NCBI GenBank assembly: GCA_036768485.1
Contig: JAVLUZ010000229.1
Span: forward strand, 186,001 to 250,000
Source: Mermis nigrescens
Lineage: Eukaryota; Nematoda; Enoplea; Mermithida; Mermithidae
DNA: 64,000 nt
Reading direction: 5' to 3'
Shown here: positions 51,701 through 58,419 of the stretch, piece after piece
Numbering within the stretch: position 1 is the stretch's first letter
Layout of the letters: each line of letters begins with the position of its first letter
Notes under the pieces: generated by a model
Database searches by the model: none
Told to the model about the DNA's origin: nothing
Seen by the model: the letters and a program-made list of their open reading frames with translations, nothing else
Made by a program: the position numbers and the translations under genes

Positions 51701-54700
51701 CACGCTATGATATTTCGGTGATATTCGGTACATTCGGTCGTGGTCTGCCGTATCATTCTGTCCAAAACTTTTTCCAGAGACATCAGTCTACAAAAATGAG
51801 AGCAAGATTGTGCATCTTTCAAACAATCGTAAAAGAGATAAAAAACAGAAATATCCACTAAACAGGGAAATGTAAAACATATCAAAAACCTATTAAAACC
51901 ATGTATTAATATAAAAAATAGAAAGAATCGTTAAGAAAACGGAAAACAGCTTAAAAATTCTTGACTAAAAAATTTTTGAGTACAATTTTCAAAAATTTTA
52001 AAAAATTGACAACTTTAAATTATGTAATACTAATTATAATTTACTTTTTGTCCACACATTCGTTGAAGTTGTTCAATTTGGAGATTCGGTCAAAGGATTG
52101 AGGATAAATGCAAGCTTGCCGAAGTTTCAACAACGGCCTCATAAACTAAAAATATATTGAGTTTACATAATTTATTTCAATGGCAGCTTAGCGTATGTAG
52201 AAAGGAATAAACAGTCAGAGAAAATTAAAAAAAACAATTATCGAATAATATAAAAACACGCAAAAATATGAAAACGTAAAAGTGCGTAAATATGTGCATG
52301 TGTACATGCAACAGGGGGATGGGGGATCTCCGCGCTTGCAGTCGGACGTCCTCGCCATCCCCCCGAAGTCAGAAAATTTTTAATTCCCCCCATTTCTGGA
52401 AAAAATTAAACTTTTCGGCCGTTTGGAGGTCACTTCCCCCCATAAAAATGACCGGGACATTCAGTCGTGAAAAAAAATTCAAATGATTAAATTATAATTT
52501 ATTAATTAAAAAATTATAATTTATTCAATTAATTACAGTATCGTCACGAATACTTACGTTTTAATATGTCCATTCAGATTTTAAGGCTTAGTTACATGTC
52601 AATCATCGTGGGCGGAAATAGGACCGACGTGTTAAAGTTATAATTTCAAGCTCTAGAAGTTAATAAATCGTAATATTCATTCAATTAATGTAAATTCAAA
52701 ATTCAAATGATTAAATTATAATTTATTAAAAATTCGAAATGAGACGTTCAAAGGCATTGAATAATTTTAAAAAAAGCAAACATGCAAGAAAACCAAGCGA
52801 ATAAAAACAAACAAACGTACTTTTTCCAGATTTACGCGATCCAGCTCTTCGAGTTTTTGATTGTAATCTATTCCAGCGTTCATAATCTAAAATTAGTACC
52901 ATTTTTATCATTCATTTATCACTTTTATCATTTTTATTTATGAATATGTCACCCCTGTCACTTTAATCATTTATCATTATTTTGATTTATATTAAACTTT
53001 TTTACTTTTATCATCTTTACGTTATCATTTTTATAATTTTTTCATTCGGCGTTTTCGTGGACAAAAAAGTTGCTTTATAAAATAAGATTCGAAAAATTTT
53101 GACCTTTTTCGTTTTCTAAAAGGGGTATTACTCCCCCCCCCCCCGTTGACGGGTCAGTCAGGCAGGTACTGTCCGGCGATTTCGAGCTGATGGAACGTTT
53201 TTTTGCATCATTTTTGTGGTCAAAAGCAGTAAAAACGTCAAACTTTTTCCGGCGCTTAGCGCCAGATTAGTACTTTTAAGTACTTTTTATACAAAAAGCG
53301 CCCATAATTGATGGATTTTTAGTGTCAAAAGTGATATAATGCAGTCAAAATGGACTAAAAATACTTTTAGAAATGCGATGTTACCACGAAAAAACGTTTT
53401 ATAGGCTATTTTGACCATTTTGATCATTAAAACAGGGAAAAAATCGTTAACGTTGAATTTACTGTTTTGGATTCTTTGACATTTCAGCCCCCCCCCCCTT
53501 CCTGCCGACCCTGACCTTATGCACCTATGCTGCCCGGGTGAGATAAAAAGTCTGAAAAAAAAGTTTAATAGTAAATGCGCTCAAGTACACTAAGTGTAAA
53601 ACTACTAAAAAAGGGAGTGGAAAATCCCTTTATTTTTTAGACTAAGATGTTATCAATGTGCTTCGAAGTGTCGCATAATTTTGACATTTTTATCGTTTTC
53701 ACTCCACTTTTTAGCCTTCTACGCATGAATTATTGGAATATTTTAGGTGCTTCAAACTTCGAGAGTCGACGCTCGAGCTACATATATAATGAAAAATAAC
53801 AGCTATACTAAACTGGCGCGAAGCGCAAAACAAATTTATGTTTTTGCACTTCTAAGTCAGCATTCCTTGCTTTTCTGCCTTAAAAATTTCTATTCAAGGA
53901 AAAATTCCAGAGTTTTTTAACGTTTTCACGGTTGCTCGAAAGATTCCCCGTTTTCCCGGTTTTCCAGGGTTGCTGGCTACTCTGTATAATATGTATTTAT
54001 GTTTCGAGCAGTAGACTACTGTTCAATTCGTTTTATCCAGAGATTTTTCTTTCACTATTTTGTATATATCTGATGTTACAGGCAGGCACGTAGCCGACCG
54101 TCCTTTTTTGGGGAACTAGCACCAATTTTTGGGAGGGAGACTAAGCCCAAAAACGCCAACAATAGCACAAAATAACGTTAAAAAAGTCTTATTTTTCCGA
54201 TTTTCTGAATTTGGGGGGGGTCCGGACCTCCCTATTTTCCCCCAGAGATACTCACCTGGTCACAGGTAATTCCAATGCAAATTTAAGCTGGAAAAATCAA
54301 ATCCAATATATTAAGTACCTACGAATGTTTGTTATTAAATAGGTAAAAAATTACTCCCCCTACCAGGAAACTCGATTTACCCCACCTCCCTTGCACAGAA
54401 CCGGAATTATTGAATAAGTTTTTTAGAACAATTAAAATACAATATTTCAATAATAATTTTTAATGAGTAAAAAACATTTTTTGGCTTTTCCGAAGACGCC
54501 CTTTCTCTCTAAAACATGAAAGAACGAATTCCGAAAAATTTGAACAAACTGAGAAAGAATTGTCGAAAAATGAGTGTATGCGAAAATCTGACGCTTTTGA
54601 GCCGAACGATTGCAGAAAACGCTTTGAAAAAACCTTTTCTTAGACTTTTTCTGGAAAATCAGAATGTCTGTGGGGGCGAAAAAAATTATGGGGAAACCGT

Positions 54701-57177
54701 TCCGGAGGTTTTAAAGCCCAAAACCACTCCTAAAGCCATCTATAATCATAATTCAAATCAAAGTATATATAAGCCAATGAATCTATTTGAAAAAATTCAA
54801 ATATTCCAAGGAATCCCGGACGAAAATCGAATAACATATAAATATAATGGACATGCACGTAAGATGCGGGATGGTTGATTCCCATGACCCAAAGTAGGAC
54901 GTGCCCCCATCCCCCTAAAGCTAGAAAAGTTTTGACCCCCACCCCGATTTTGAAAAAAATCGAATTTTTTGGCCATTTTAGGCGTTTTTTAGCCGTTTTT
55001 GGACCAAAAATTGGAGGTAACTTACTCCCAAAGTGTTTTTTTGGTACAAGGTACGTTTGTACATGTACAAAGATAGTCCCCAAAAGTCTTTGTACATTTT
55101 GTACACGCAAATTTTCGTGTACTATAATGAAGTACAGTAGCGATTTTAGTGTGGTAAAACAGAGTTCTCGATCTTTGGTGTGTATTTTAGCTAATTTCTG
55201 GGTTTCTAACGTCGAAATTTATTAAAAATAGTCTCAAAACGGCGCGAAGCGCCGAAAACTTTGACATTTTGCCATTCTGAATGCAAATTCTGCCATTGTA
55301 AAGATATATAGGACAAACAATTACATATATATAGTATAGAAAAGATATATAGAACACGCAATTACACAGATATTTGGGAATTTTTCAACTTTTCACAGTT
55401 TTTGTCTTCCCAAAAATCTTTGTACATTTTATACACACAAATTCTTGGGTACTGTAATATGGTACAGTAGCGATTTTAGCATGGTAAAACAGAGTTGTTC
55501 GACTTTTGGTTATTTTAGCTAATTTTTGGATCTCTAAGGGCAAAAATCCCTATGAATCGTCTTGAAACAGCGCCATGCGCCAAAAAATTTGACGATTTTC
55601 CTTTTGAAATGCACTTTCTCTGCCATTATAAAGATATATACATTGCCAATTTTAGACGTTTTCTGCAATTTTTGTCTTCCCAAAAATCTTTGTACATGTA
55701 CAAAGACGGTCTCGAAAAGCCTTTGTACATCGGGAAAATCTTTGCCGAATACAAAAAAAAGAAAGTGCCCCCCTAAAAATGGCCGGGACCCCCAATTTCG
55801 AGCCGTTGCGTGTATCGTTATGAAGCCCTAGATTTACTGGTCGCATTTCGTTAAGACAGTGTTGCCTCGTTCGTCGGTAAAAGTGCTCCTCAATAGCACC
55901 GAACTCGAATCGCAATTCAATCTGTTCTTGAGGAGGTATGCATAGCTTAAAATGACGCGTCAATCTCAGTGGGAAAACATACGAGCTAGCATAAGACCTA
56001 TAAAAAGTAAATAAATAAATAAATAAATTTCTATAAAAAGTAAATAAATAAATAAATAAATTTCTATAAAAGTGAATAAATAAACCTATAGAAATGAATA
56101 AATAAAATTATTATAAAAAATATTAATTAAATAAAATAATTCAAATATAATAAAAACCTATAAAAAGTAATTAAATAAAATAAAATCAAATTTATTTACA
56201 ATAAAAAAGTAAATAAACGAGAAAAAACGAGATAAAAAAAGGAAATGGGAAACTATATGTGTATGCATTAATAAAATAAAATGTCTTAAAAAATCTTTAA
56301 AAAAAATTGATTGAAAAAATATGTTAGACATAAATATCGCAAAACGAATGTTTTCCGATTGAGCAAATATACGCAAGCGCGACAGAATTGTAACATTTTA
56401 TTGTTACACCTACGTATTGCGGCCCATTTTGGTTTACACTCTTGTAAACATCACTATTTTGCCGAGTTACAACCAGTGGCGGATCTAGGTTTTTAATACG
56501 GGGGGGGGAGGCGGTACCCCTAAGGGGGCGGAACCCTGACTTGGGCAATAATATTAGCCGTTTTAACCCAAAAATCGCTAAAAATCGCTCAAAAATGCTT
56601 AATTTTGCGCACTATTTTAGGCTAATGGGGGGCGACCGCCCCCCACCCCTAAATCCGCCCCTGGTTACAACGGAAAAAAGAAGTTTTAAATATATTAACC
56701 GAAATCGTCGAATTTCTGCTTTAAATAACACCCTAAATTTTTTCTGTTGCTAAAATATCTATGAAAACGTCTTTACCCCGTTGTTAATTCTTCTTAAATT
56801 CACGATAGTCCGTTTTATTCATTGTTTTAGACAGGTTTTGTTAGTTTTTCATAATGCTACGCTCCGTTTGCGCTTTTACAACTCAAAAAAGTTGGGCCAA
56901 TTGAGATTCGTACGAAAAAAAGCCTACTGAAACAAAAGCAAAAATTTCAAAGTCGCTCACCTGGTCCGCGACGTCTTTTTTGGCAGAGCGCCAAAAAAAC
57001 GGCGACACGGCCGAAACGAGGCGACGAATTCGGGCGTCGGGTTCAGTATCTGAATTTCGGCCCATAGCGGCGTTGAACCAAAACGGATCGCTCAACGGCC
57101 AGGCGCCCAAAAATTGGCACAAGCCAAGGAGATCGTCGGATATTGACTTTTGGATGGGAGTGCCGGTAAAATTTAGG
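27787..57177 (-). CDS. SHPRH: SHPRH-like SNF2 helicase / RING E3 ubiquitin ligase, C-terminal part of gene
   Basis: SHPRH (yeast Rad5-like role) is a nuclear ATPase and ubiquitin ligase acting in PCNA polyubiquitination and replication-stress tolerance. Thirteen exons with consistent phases give about 854 residues: motif III TGTPIQ, WRSAKKDVADQ, IPPQEQIELRF, PLLKLRQACIYPQ, the SHPRH-specific long insert with DSLQKIHTLHNL, MCHLRR, a CSICKA segment, the RING CPVC...CPVCRQ, ILVFSHW, GANGLNIVEATH and GRVHRIGQ, then a TGA stop at 27787-27789. Order and spacing match animal SHPRH throughout. Helicase motifs I and II and the PHD/histone-linker regions are not seen. Two oddities: small transposons duplicate two splice donors (exons 6 and 11), and exon 10 needs one extra base to stay in frame. 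Introns reach 7.2 kb and hold an antisense RTE LINE. Confidence 0.93.
28256..28575. mobile_element. CAGCATGGGAATTC-family MITE, degenerate
   Basis: GCAGCGTGGGAAATCTGGGG, GTGCCTTATTGGGTCCAAAA, GGGCATGCGTCAAAAA; the hairpin core is lost and the ends are unclear. Confidence 0.65.
28670..28912. mobile_element. hAT-like MITE, GCCCACCTATG family (inverted)
   Basis: Flanks TAGCAAGC / TTGCAAGC (7 of 8); CATACCTGGGCGTGGGGGGG start, GTGGCGCCCATTTATG end. It lies in the last SHPRH intron. Confidence 0.88.
29181..29362. mobile_element. hAT-like MITE, CAGGCACGTAGCTGG family
   Basis: Perfect duplication TACATTTT (29173-29180, 29363-29370); CAGGCACGTAGCTGGCCGTC start and GGAGATACGTGCCTG end, 45 bp below the SHPRH exon l donor. 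Confidence 0.95.
29407..29739 (-). CDS. SHPRH: SHPRH exon l: start of helicase C-terminal lobe
   Basis: 111 codons, phase 0-0, acceptor GTTTTCAG and donor GTGGGC. GSFSTKIEAICRRLMAVLGR then KILVFSHWPEVLAIVGQAL matches GSHSTKVEAVVRTL...KALVFSTWQDVLDIISKAL (motif IV region). Confidence 0.94.
29799..29884. repeat. (TA)43 microsatellite
   Basis: Uninterrupted TA dinucleotides, 60 bp upstream (on the minus strand) of the SHPRH exon l acceptor. Confidence 0.99.
29942..30372. mobile_element. Two fused GCCCACCTATG-family MITEs in opposite orientation
   Basis: First copy 29942-30155 (CATAGGTGGGCGCCACCAAA ... CGCCCAGGTATG), second from about 30156 to 30372 (GTATGCACCCTCCCCGAGAA ... GCCGCCCACCTATG) lacking its own 5' terminus. 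The pair shares one junction. Confidence 0.8.
30468..30739. mobile_element. GCCCACCTATG-family MITE with internal CA microsatellite
   Basis: ACACGTGGGCGTGGAAGGGG start and GTGCTGCCCACCTG end; a (CA) run (30676-30713) replaces the segment normally reading CTTGCACCCCCCAGAATTTT. Confidence 0.85.
31008..31250. mobile_element. hAT-like MITE, GCCCACCTATG family
   Basis: Perfect duplication GCCAGGAC (31000-31007, 31251-31258). It interrupts the open frame at 31251-31391. Confidence 0.94.
31251..31391 (-). pseudogene. Possible filamin-type repeat fragment
   Basis: Minus-strand frame reads CPTASKFVATGTGIAEISGP then TEVKLIDSHLGTGVFQFNYS PG. ASKxxAxGxGI and the NYSPG end resemble parts of a filamin Ig-like repeat, but the fragment is only about 45 residues, has no good splice acceptor and runs to a stop (or into the MITE). 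It sits in an SHPRH intron and is not part of SHPRH. Resemblance judged by eye only. Confidence 0.25.
31611..31958. mobile_element. hAT-like MITE inserted in the SHPRH exon k splice donor
   Basis: CATACATGTACAGCATGGGA start, TGGCGCGAAGCG at 31769, GATCATGCATG end, matching the family ends fixed by the perfect copy at 13487-13847. Flanks GTCACCTG (31603-31610) and CTCACCTG (31959-31966) are a 7-of-8 duplication; on the minus strand this is CAGGTGA, the exon/intron junction itself. Confidence 0.88.
31964..32345 (-). CDS. SHPRH: SHPRH exon k: C3HC4 RING finger
   Basis: Acceptor TTATGAACAG, phase 2 in and 0 out, donor GTGAGC. RDEMALAKTRYQW leads to RQKLGQLHYLRNL and the RING C-x2-C-x12-C-x-H-x2-C-x2-C-x13-C-x2-C ending CPVCRQ; all eight zinc ligands are present. 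The RING recruits the E2. A 348-bp transposon starts inside the donor hexamer (see 31611-31958). Confidence 0.94.
32377..32630. mobile_element. GTCGGACGTCC-family repeat
   Basis: GGGGATTACCCCACCCAAAG, then GCCAGAAAATTTTTGACCCC, then GAGCCATTACAAGTATG; an ATTCAAAAA simple repeat occupies 32513-32580. Confidence 0.6.
32690..33490. repeat. AT-rich degenerate tandem repeat split by transposons
   Basis: The unit ACTAATAAAACGCAAATA...TTTTATTAATGTAAAAATAA recurs at about 32705, 33228, 33310, 33395 and 33445. The array is broken by the 32786-33216 element. Confidence 0.6.
32786..33216. mobile_element. CAGGCACGTAGCTGG MITE carrying a nested MITE
   Basis: Outer element CAGGCACGTAGCTGGCCGTC ... ATATACGTGCCTG; inner GCCCACCTATG-family element 32921-33172 (CATACGTGGGCAGCAAGAAA ... 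CCCAGGTGTG) flanked by GGTCGAAC / GTCCGAAC, both derived from the outer element's GGTCCGAACC. Confidence 0.87.
33775..33963. mobile_element. hAT-like MITE, CAGTGGCGGATCC family
   Basis: Perfect duplication CGCAGTTC (33767-33774, 33964-33971); CAGGGGCGGATTTAGGAAGG start and CCTGGATCCGCCACTG end. Confidence 0.94.
34117..34367 (-). CDS. SHPRH: SHPRH exon j, reading frame broken by one base
   Basis: Acceptor TATTTTTAG, donor GTGAGT. The 5' part reads AGPDRCLRPNADS...LPLRILRAVFNFFNR...LQVGRNFLNF and then stops. Frame plus one reads LTRLKDEAVALRLLWMAISD then NVAAR, matching EAWKKEYKLLHEYWMALRNRVSAVDEL. The switch is at an A5 run on the plus strand (34189-34193); one extra base there restores both the frame and the phase (2) needed by the next exon. 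Sequencing error or a disabling mutation are both possible. Confidence 0.85.
34442..34865. mobile_element. Two adjacent GTCGGACGTCC-family repeats
   Basis: 34442-34670 and about 34670-34865 each contain a GGGATC/TCCCACCCAAA...AGTCGG-type start, GCCAGAAAATTTTTGA and a GAGCCGTTACATGT or GAGCCGTTTCGTGTACG end. Confidence 0.65.
34866..35935. other. Intron sequence
   Basis: SHPRH intron; no recognised element except a weak CAGCATGGG-family interior near 34890-35170. Confidence 0.4.
35936..36013 (-). CDS. SHPRH: SHPRH exon i: CxxC segment
   Basis: Acceptor TTTTTTCCAG, phase 2 in and 2 out, donor GTAAGT. CSICKASLSFVHYEFLLFER then FDEEL aligns with CVFCKADELFTEYESKLF. Confidence 0.92.
36200..37120. 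other. Unassigned intron sequence
   Basis: 36230-36720 has repeat-like CCCACTCCCAAATCAG and CTGCCCACCAATGG pieces. 36724-37110 is distinct: GTTTATATACGTGTGCGCTA, TATAATATAAGCAGC and GAGCTCAGC look promoter- or LTR-like, but no ends or duplication could be fixed. Confidence 0.3.
37183..37365 (-). CDS. SHPRH: SHPRH exon h
   Basis: Acceptor TTTTAAAG, phase 2 in and 2 out, donor GTAATA. FGLELALHNFIENALELRKS continues to QTAAMCHLRRDRQIGSNE, matching the ...SATVCHLRPAR segment before the CVFC motif. Confidence 0.88.
37984..38226. mobile_element. GCCCACCTATG-family MITE
   Basis: CATAGGTGAGCGGCACCAAA start and CAACGCCCACGTGTG end; flanks carry GTCCAACT / GTCCGACT (7 of 8, each a couple of bases from the ends). 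It lies 49 bp from the SHPRH exon g donor. Confidence 0.85.
38275..38402 (-). CDS. SHPRH: SHPRH exon g
   Basis: Acceptor CTCGACAG, phase 0 in and 2 out, donor GTAATT. IGSNTIWWWEITRKCPPKFD continues to ATELMSNLCNQ, equivalent to NSPWWLNVIHRAIEFTIDEELVQRVRNEI. Confidence 0.9.
38948..39458. mobile_element. hAT-like MITE, TAGGGCTCCCATATGTCC family
   Basis: Perfect duplication ATTGTGAT (38940-38947, 39459-39466); termini TAGGGCTCCCACATA and ATATGGGAGCCCTA. The only copy in the window. Confidence 0.93.
39467..40039. other. Intron sequence
   Basis: Nothing recognised. Confidence 0.5.
40040..40665. mobile_element. GCCCACCTATG-family MITE split by a foldback element
   Basis: CATACCTGGGCGTCGAAGGG start and GTGCCGCCCACCTATA end. 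Inside, 40262-40646 is a foldback with termini CAGTGGTCGCCATAAGATGA and CATGGCGACCACCG, a relative of 1627-2290, with TA kept on the right side. Confidence 0.88.
40666..41511. other. Intron sequence
   Basis: A single hairpin core CGCGCTTCGCGCCG at 40889 and a degenerate one at 41278; no delimited element or gene. Confidence 0.4.
41512..41776. mobile_element. GCCCACCTATG-family MITE
   Basis: CATACGTGGGCAGCAAGAAA start, CAACGCCCAGGTGTG end; flanks CTGCAAAC / TTTGCAAC share TGCAA only. Confidence 0.88.
41777..42360. other. Intron sequence
   Basis: Nothing recognised. Confidence 0.5.
42369..42617. mobile_element. hAT-like MITE, GCCCACCTATG family
   Basis: Perfect duplication GTCGGTGT (42361-42368, 42618-42625); CACACCTGGGCGTGGAGGGT start and GTACTGTCCACGTATA end. 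Confidence 0.94.
42692..43108. mobile_element. CAGCATGGGAATTC-family MITE
   Basis: CATACATGCACAGCATGGGA start, ATGGCGCGAAGCGCCGAAAA at 42901, CCCAGATTATGAATG end; flanks do not match. Confidence 0.85.
43110..43990 (+). CDS. Orphan coding-like segment interrupted by a MITE
   Basis: Two plus-strand frames overlap by ATGA: one ends FAAINQNLGVSDEKRWFQK at 43254, the next starts MNNRANVNPPSSNRSRVPDI at 43251 and includes YHGTYWCKACQNFTPQFGVE. A 392-bp MITE (43442-43833) with a perfect GTCCAGAC duplication interrupts it. Flank frames on both sides (FPSGVQ / VQTLMRRFIQKTKK) are in register, so before insertion the frame stayed open to about 43990. Non-repetitive and protein-like, but I recognise no family; it lies antisense in an SHPRH intron. 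It may be a gene fragment or a chance frame. Confidence 0.35.
43442..43833. mobile_element. CAGCATGGGAATTC-family MITE
   Basis: Perfect duplication GTCCAGAC (43434-43441, 43834-43841); CATACATATACATACAGTAT start, ATGGCGCGAAACGCCGAAAA at 43649, AGAACACGTTTG end. Confidence 0.92.
43998..44169. mobile_element. hAT-like MITE inserted across the SHPRH exon f splice donor
   Basis: CAGGAACGTAGCTGGCCGTC start and CAGAGCTACGTGCCTC end; perfect 8-bp duplication TACCGAGT (43990-43997, 44170-44177). On the minus strand the duplication is ACTCGGTA, containing the exon/intron junction. Confidence 0.96.
44173..44498 (-). CDS. SHPRH: SHPRH exon f with duplicated splice donor
   Basis: Acceptor TTATACAG, phase 1. 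SAGLKRLSSEIERKECLNEA continues to DSLQKIHTLHNL and EMEQDINS, matching LKTDSLQRLHATHNL of SHPRH. The donor was hit by a 172-bp element (43998-44169). Its 8-bp duplication ACTCGGTA carries CTCG/GTA on both sides: a proximal donor GTAGAG (exon ends 44173) and the ancestral distal donor GTATGT (exon would end 43993). The 180 nt between them are open and in frame. Confidence 0.92.
44567..45170. mobile_element. CAGCATGGGAATTC-family MITE split by a GCCCACCTATG-family MITE
   Basis: Outer pieces 44567-44780 (AAAGCGTGGGAATTTGGGAG) and about 45049-45170 (AAACGCTTAAAACGGCACCT ... CCCAATCCCAAATCACATAT). Inner element 44781-45040 has a perfect CACATGAC duplication (44773-44780, 45041-45048). Confidence 0.87.
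45340..45700. repeat. Hairpin tandem repeat split by a MITE
   Basis: GGCGCTTCGCACCGGATT at 45354 and GGTGCTTCACGGATTATTCA at 45641 belong to the ~100-bp unit of 10500-10900. A CAGGCACGTAGCTGG element (45372-45546, flanks ACCGGATT / GCCGGATT) is inserted in the first unit. Confidence 0.8.
46010..46215. mobile_element. GTCGGACGTCC-family repeat
   Basis: AAACCCAAAGTCAAACGTCC, CTAGAAAAGTTTTGATCCCC, GAGCCGTTACCTGTAC. Confidence 0.6.
46326..46775. mobile_element. hAT-like MITE, TTTGTACA family
   Basis: Perfect duplication GTTGTAAT (46318-46325, 46776-46783); CAGTGTTTTTTTTTGTACAA start and CAAAAAAACCGTG end. Near mirror image of 119-563, with hairpin cores at 46540 and 46631. Confidence 0.94.
46784..47357. 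other. AT-rich intron sequence
   Basis: Nothing recognised except an (AT)11 run at 47101. Confidence 0.5.
47358..50916. mobile_element. CATAGG/GCACAAGG MITE carrying the RTE LINE
   Basis: Left piece 47358-47615 (AGGTGCTCAAGGTCAGGGTC ...) and right piece 50748-50916 (... CTGGCGCGACGCCGGAAAAA ... CCCTATGTACATGTATG); outer flanks TCCAGAAA / TCCAGAAT (7 of 8). Confidence 0.85.
47616..50747 (+). mobile_element. RTE-like non-LTR retrotransposon, near full length, inactivated
   Basis: Flanked by a perfect GATAGTAC duplication (47608-47615, 50748-50755); 3132 bp, the usual RTE length. It encodes an APE-type endonuclease (VYICCISEARP, SVYAPTN, IIAGDLNAQ, TDHALV) and a reverse transcriptase (KCLKSGKAAGPDELPPELYK, CSNYRGISLLSVIYKM, AFIDFRAAFDS, GVRQGGILSPLLFN, LTFADDVAIL), then the C-terminal RWKWFGHVLRMPENR region. 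At least six frameshifts or stops (about 48408, 49505, 49638, 49770, 50315, 50556). The 3' end has AGCAAGTAAGCAAG short repeats instead of poly(A). It is antisense to SHPRH in its largest intron. Confidence 0.92.
51235..51496. mobile_element. hAT-like MITE, GCCCACCTATG family
   Basis: Perfect duplication GAAGGGGG (51227-51234, 51497-51504). Confidence 0.93.
51505..51668. mobile_element. GTCGGACGTCC-family repeat fragment
   Basis: GTAGAGGTCAAAAATTTTCT, CAGACGACTAACTTCAAGTA, CTGCTACCTGTACATGTATA; ends about 25 bp from the SHPRH exon e donor. Confidence 0.6.
51693..51787 (-). CDS. SHPRH: SHPRH exon e
   Basis: Acceptor TTTTTGTAG, phase 2 in and 1 out, donor GTAAAA. LMSLEKVLDRMIRQTTTECT then EYHRNIIACDNG matches SHPRH TMEELLTSLQKKCGTECEEAHRQLVCALNG. 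Confidence 0.92.
52045..52145 (-). CDS. SHPRH: SHPRH exon d
   Basis: Acceptor TTTTTAG, phase 0 in and 2 out, donor GTAAGT. FMRPLLKLRQACIYPQSFDR carries the conserved LLxLRQACxxPQ motif of the SHPRH/Rad5 helicase. Confidence 0.92.
52310..52465. mobile_element. GTCGGACGTCC-family repeat fragment
   Basis: GGGGGATCTCCGCGCTTGCA, GTCAGAAAATTTTTAATTCC. Confidence 0.6.
52466..53110. other. AT-rich intron sequence
   Basis: Apart from SHPRH exon c, only ATTAAATTATAATTTATTAA and TTTATCATTTTTAT simple-sequence repeats. Confidence 0.5.
52821..52886 (-). CDS. SHPRH: SHPRH exon c
   Basis: 22 codons, phase 0-0, acceptor ATTTTAG and donor GTACGT: IMNAGIDYNQKLEELDRVNL then EK, equivalent to the KISDWALKLSSLDRRTV helix before the RQACCHPQ motif. 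Identity is weak alone; position and phase support it. Confidence 0.8.
53120..53529. mobile_element. CATAGG/GCACAAGG-family MITE
   Basis: GTATTACTCCCCCCCCCC side to CCCTGACCTTATGCACCTATG; degenerate hairpin GGCGCTTAGCGCC at 53252; duplication not resolved. Confidence 0.75.
53530..54074. other. Intron sequence with one hairpin core
   Basis: CTGGCGCGAAGCGC at 53814; otherwise nothing delimited. Confidence 0.4.
54083..54258. mobile_element. CAGGCACGTAGCTGG-family MITE
   Basis: Flanks GTTACAGG / GTCACAGG (7 of 8); CAGGCACGTAGCCGACCGTC start, AGAGATACTCACCTG end. Confidence 0.9.
54880..55822. mobile_element. GTCGGACGTCC-family repeat split by a TTTGTACA-family MITE
   Basis: Outer 54880-55032 and 55765-55822; inner about 55033-55764 (GTGTTTTTTTGGTACAAGG ... 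GCCGAATACAAAAAAAAG). The inner copy holds a partial tandem duplication: the GTACAGTAGCGATTTTAG segment occurs at 55132 and 55461. Confidence 0.7.
55838..55945 (-). CDS. SHPRH: SHPRH exon b
   Basis: 36 codons, phase 0-0, acceptor CATTTTAAG and donor GTAAAT. LCIPPQEQIELRFEFGAIEE then HFYRRTRQHC aligns with IPPQTEEIHWLHFSPVERHFYHRQHEVC. Confidence 0.92.
55985..56473. other. AT-rich sequence with AAATAAATAAAT arrays
   Basis: TATAAAAAGTAAATAAATAA repeated from 55999 to about 56180; no gene. Confidence 0.6.
56474..56663. mobile_element. hAT-like MITE, CAGTGGCGGATCC family
   Basis: Perfect duplication GTTACAAC (56466-56473, 56664-56671). Confidence 0.95.
56961..57177 (-). CDS. SHPRH: SHPRH exon a: SNF2 motif III
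   Basis: Acceptor CTGGTTTAG, phase 2 in and 0 out, donor GTGAGC. LNFTGTPIQKSISDDLLGLC through FFWRSAKKDVADQ matches SGTPVQ...DLFGLVVFLG and WRSAKKDVIDQ of SHPRH. The preceding exon was not found in 57.2-64 kb. Confidence 0.92.
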
Positions 57178-57196
57178 CTAAACCAGTTAGGTGGGA

Positions 57197-57775
57197 AGGA
57201 ACATGTACAGCATGGCAATTCTGACGGGGCATACATCTAACAGGGGGTGGGGGATCCCCCACCCAAAGTCGGACGTCCCCCCATCCCCCAAAAGCCAGAA
57301 AATTTTTGACCCCCGCTCCGATTTTTGGAAATGATTGAATTTTTTGGCCGTTTTTGGCCAAAAATTGGAGGTCATTACCTCCCCCTAAAAATGGTCGCCC
57401 CCTAAATTAGGAGCCGTTACATGTATGGGGGGGGCGAAATTTAAAGTGCCTTTTTTGGATTCTAAAACGGAGGATACTCGTCTGGAAAACATCATTTTTT
57501 GGCGTCTCTGACGTTGCTCTATCTTTCTAGAGCATGACAAATGAAAAAAATTGGAAAAAATAATAGAAAAACTCGAGTAAATTGAACCAAACATAGTCAA
57601 AAAATGAGTACAATGGCGCGAAGTGCCGAAAATTTGACACTTTTGAGCAGACAGGTAGCAAAAACGCTTTAAGCAGCACCTTTTCAACGAATTTTTAGAA
57701 AAACCGCAAATTCTAGGGGAGGGGTGAAAAATTTTCTGTGGGAGAGGTTAAAAAAATCCAACCCTCCCCCATGCA
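57197..57775. mobile_element. CAGCATGGGAATTC-family MITE with nested GTCGGACGTCC-family repeat
   Basis: Outer pieces 57197-57236 (ACATGTACAGCATGGCAATT) and 57429-57775 (GGCGAAATTTAAAGTGCCTT ... ATGGCGCGAAGTGCCGAAAA at 57613); inner 57238-57428. It begins 20 bp upstream of the SHPRH exon a acceptor. Confidence 0.75.
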
Positions 57776-57789
57776 ATGTAGGGTCGGAC

Positions 57790-58034
57790 ACACACCTGGG
57801 CATGTGGGGTTTGGGGTATGCACCCCAGAAACCAAAGTACCCACCAGAAATCAAAATACCCCCCAAATTCAATTTTCGATTTTTTGTTTTTTCGCAATTT
57901 TTTGATGCCAATGGATGGTGCTCGATGAGTAACGTTGAAAATTTGTGTTTTTTTCACCATACCACCATTTTTAAGGCCATTTCTTGACCTTTGAAAAATC
58001 TTGCACCCCCAGAATTTTGGTGCTGCTCACGAAT
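57790..58034. mobile_element. hAT-like MITE, GCCCACCTATG family
   Basis: Perfect duplication GGTCGGAC (57782-57789, 58035-58042). Confidence 0.95.
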
Positions 58035-58419
58035 GGTCGGACCGTAGATGATTTTAGGCAGCTCTCCACCTCCCCTCCTCCATTGTTCCGCCCCCACCAG
58101 AATTTGTGATTTTTCAGAAAAATTACACAAAGGTACCTATCCTTAGACCTTTTTAGCTATATACATATCTTTTGGTAAAAAATCAAATTTTAGGCGCATC
58201 TCGCCCTATATATACTCATTTATGACTATATTTCGCTCATTTTACTCGAATTCTTTTAATATTTGTTAAGCATTTTTTTGCTTTTATGTTGTAGAACAAA
58301 GAATCATCGTCAGAAACACGAAAAAGAATTATTTTTTGATCGAACCCCCTCAAATCCCCATTCAGTGTACGTTTGGGCGAAAGTAAAATGTTTGGGGCGA
58401 TTGAGTGGATTAAATCTAC

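Noticed and set aside
54516..54878. 120-codon plus-strand ORF
   Set aside because: First half derives from a CAGCATGGG-family repeat interior; no conserved domain.
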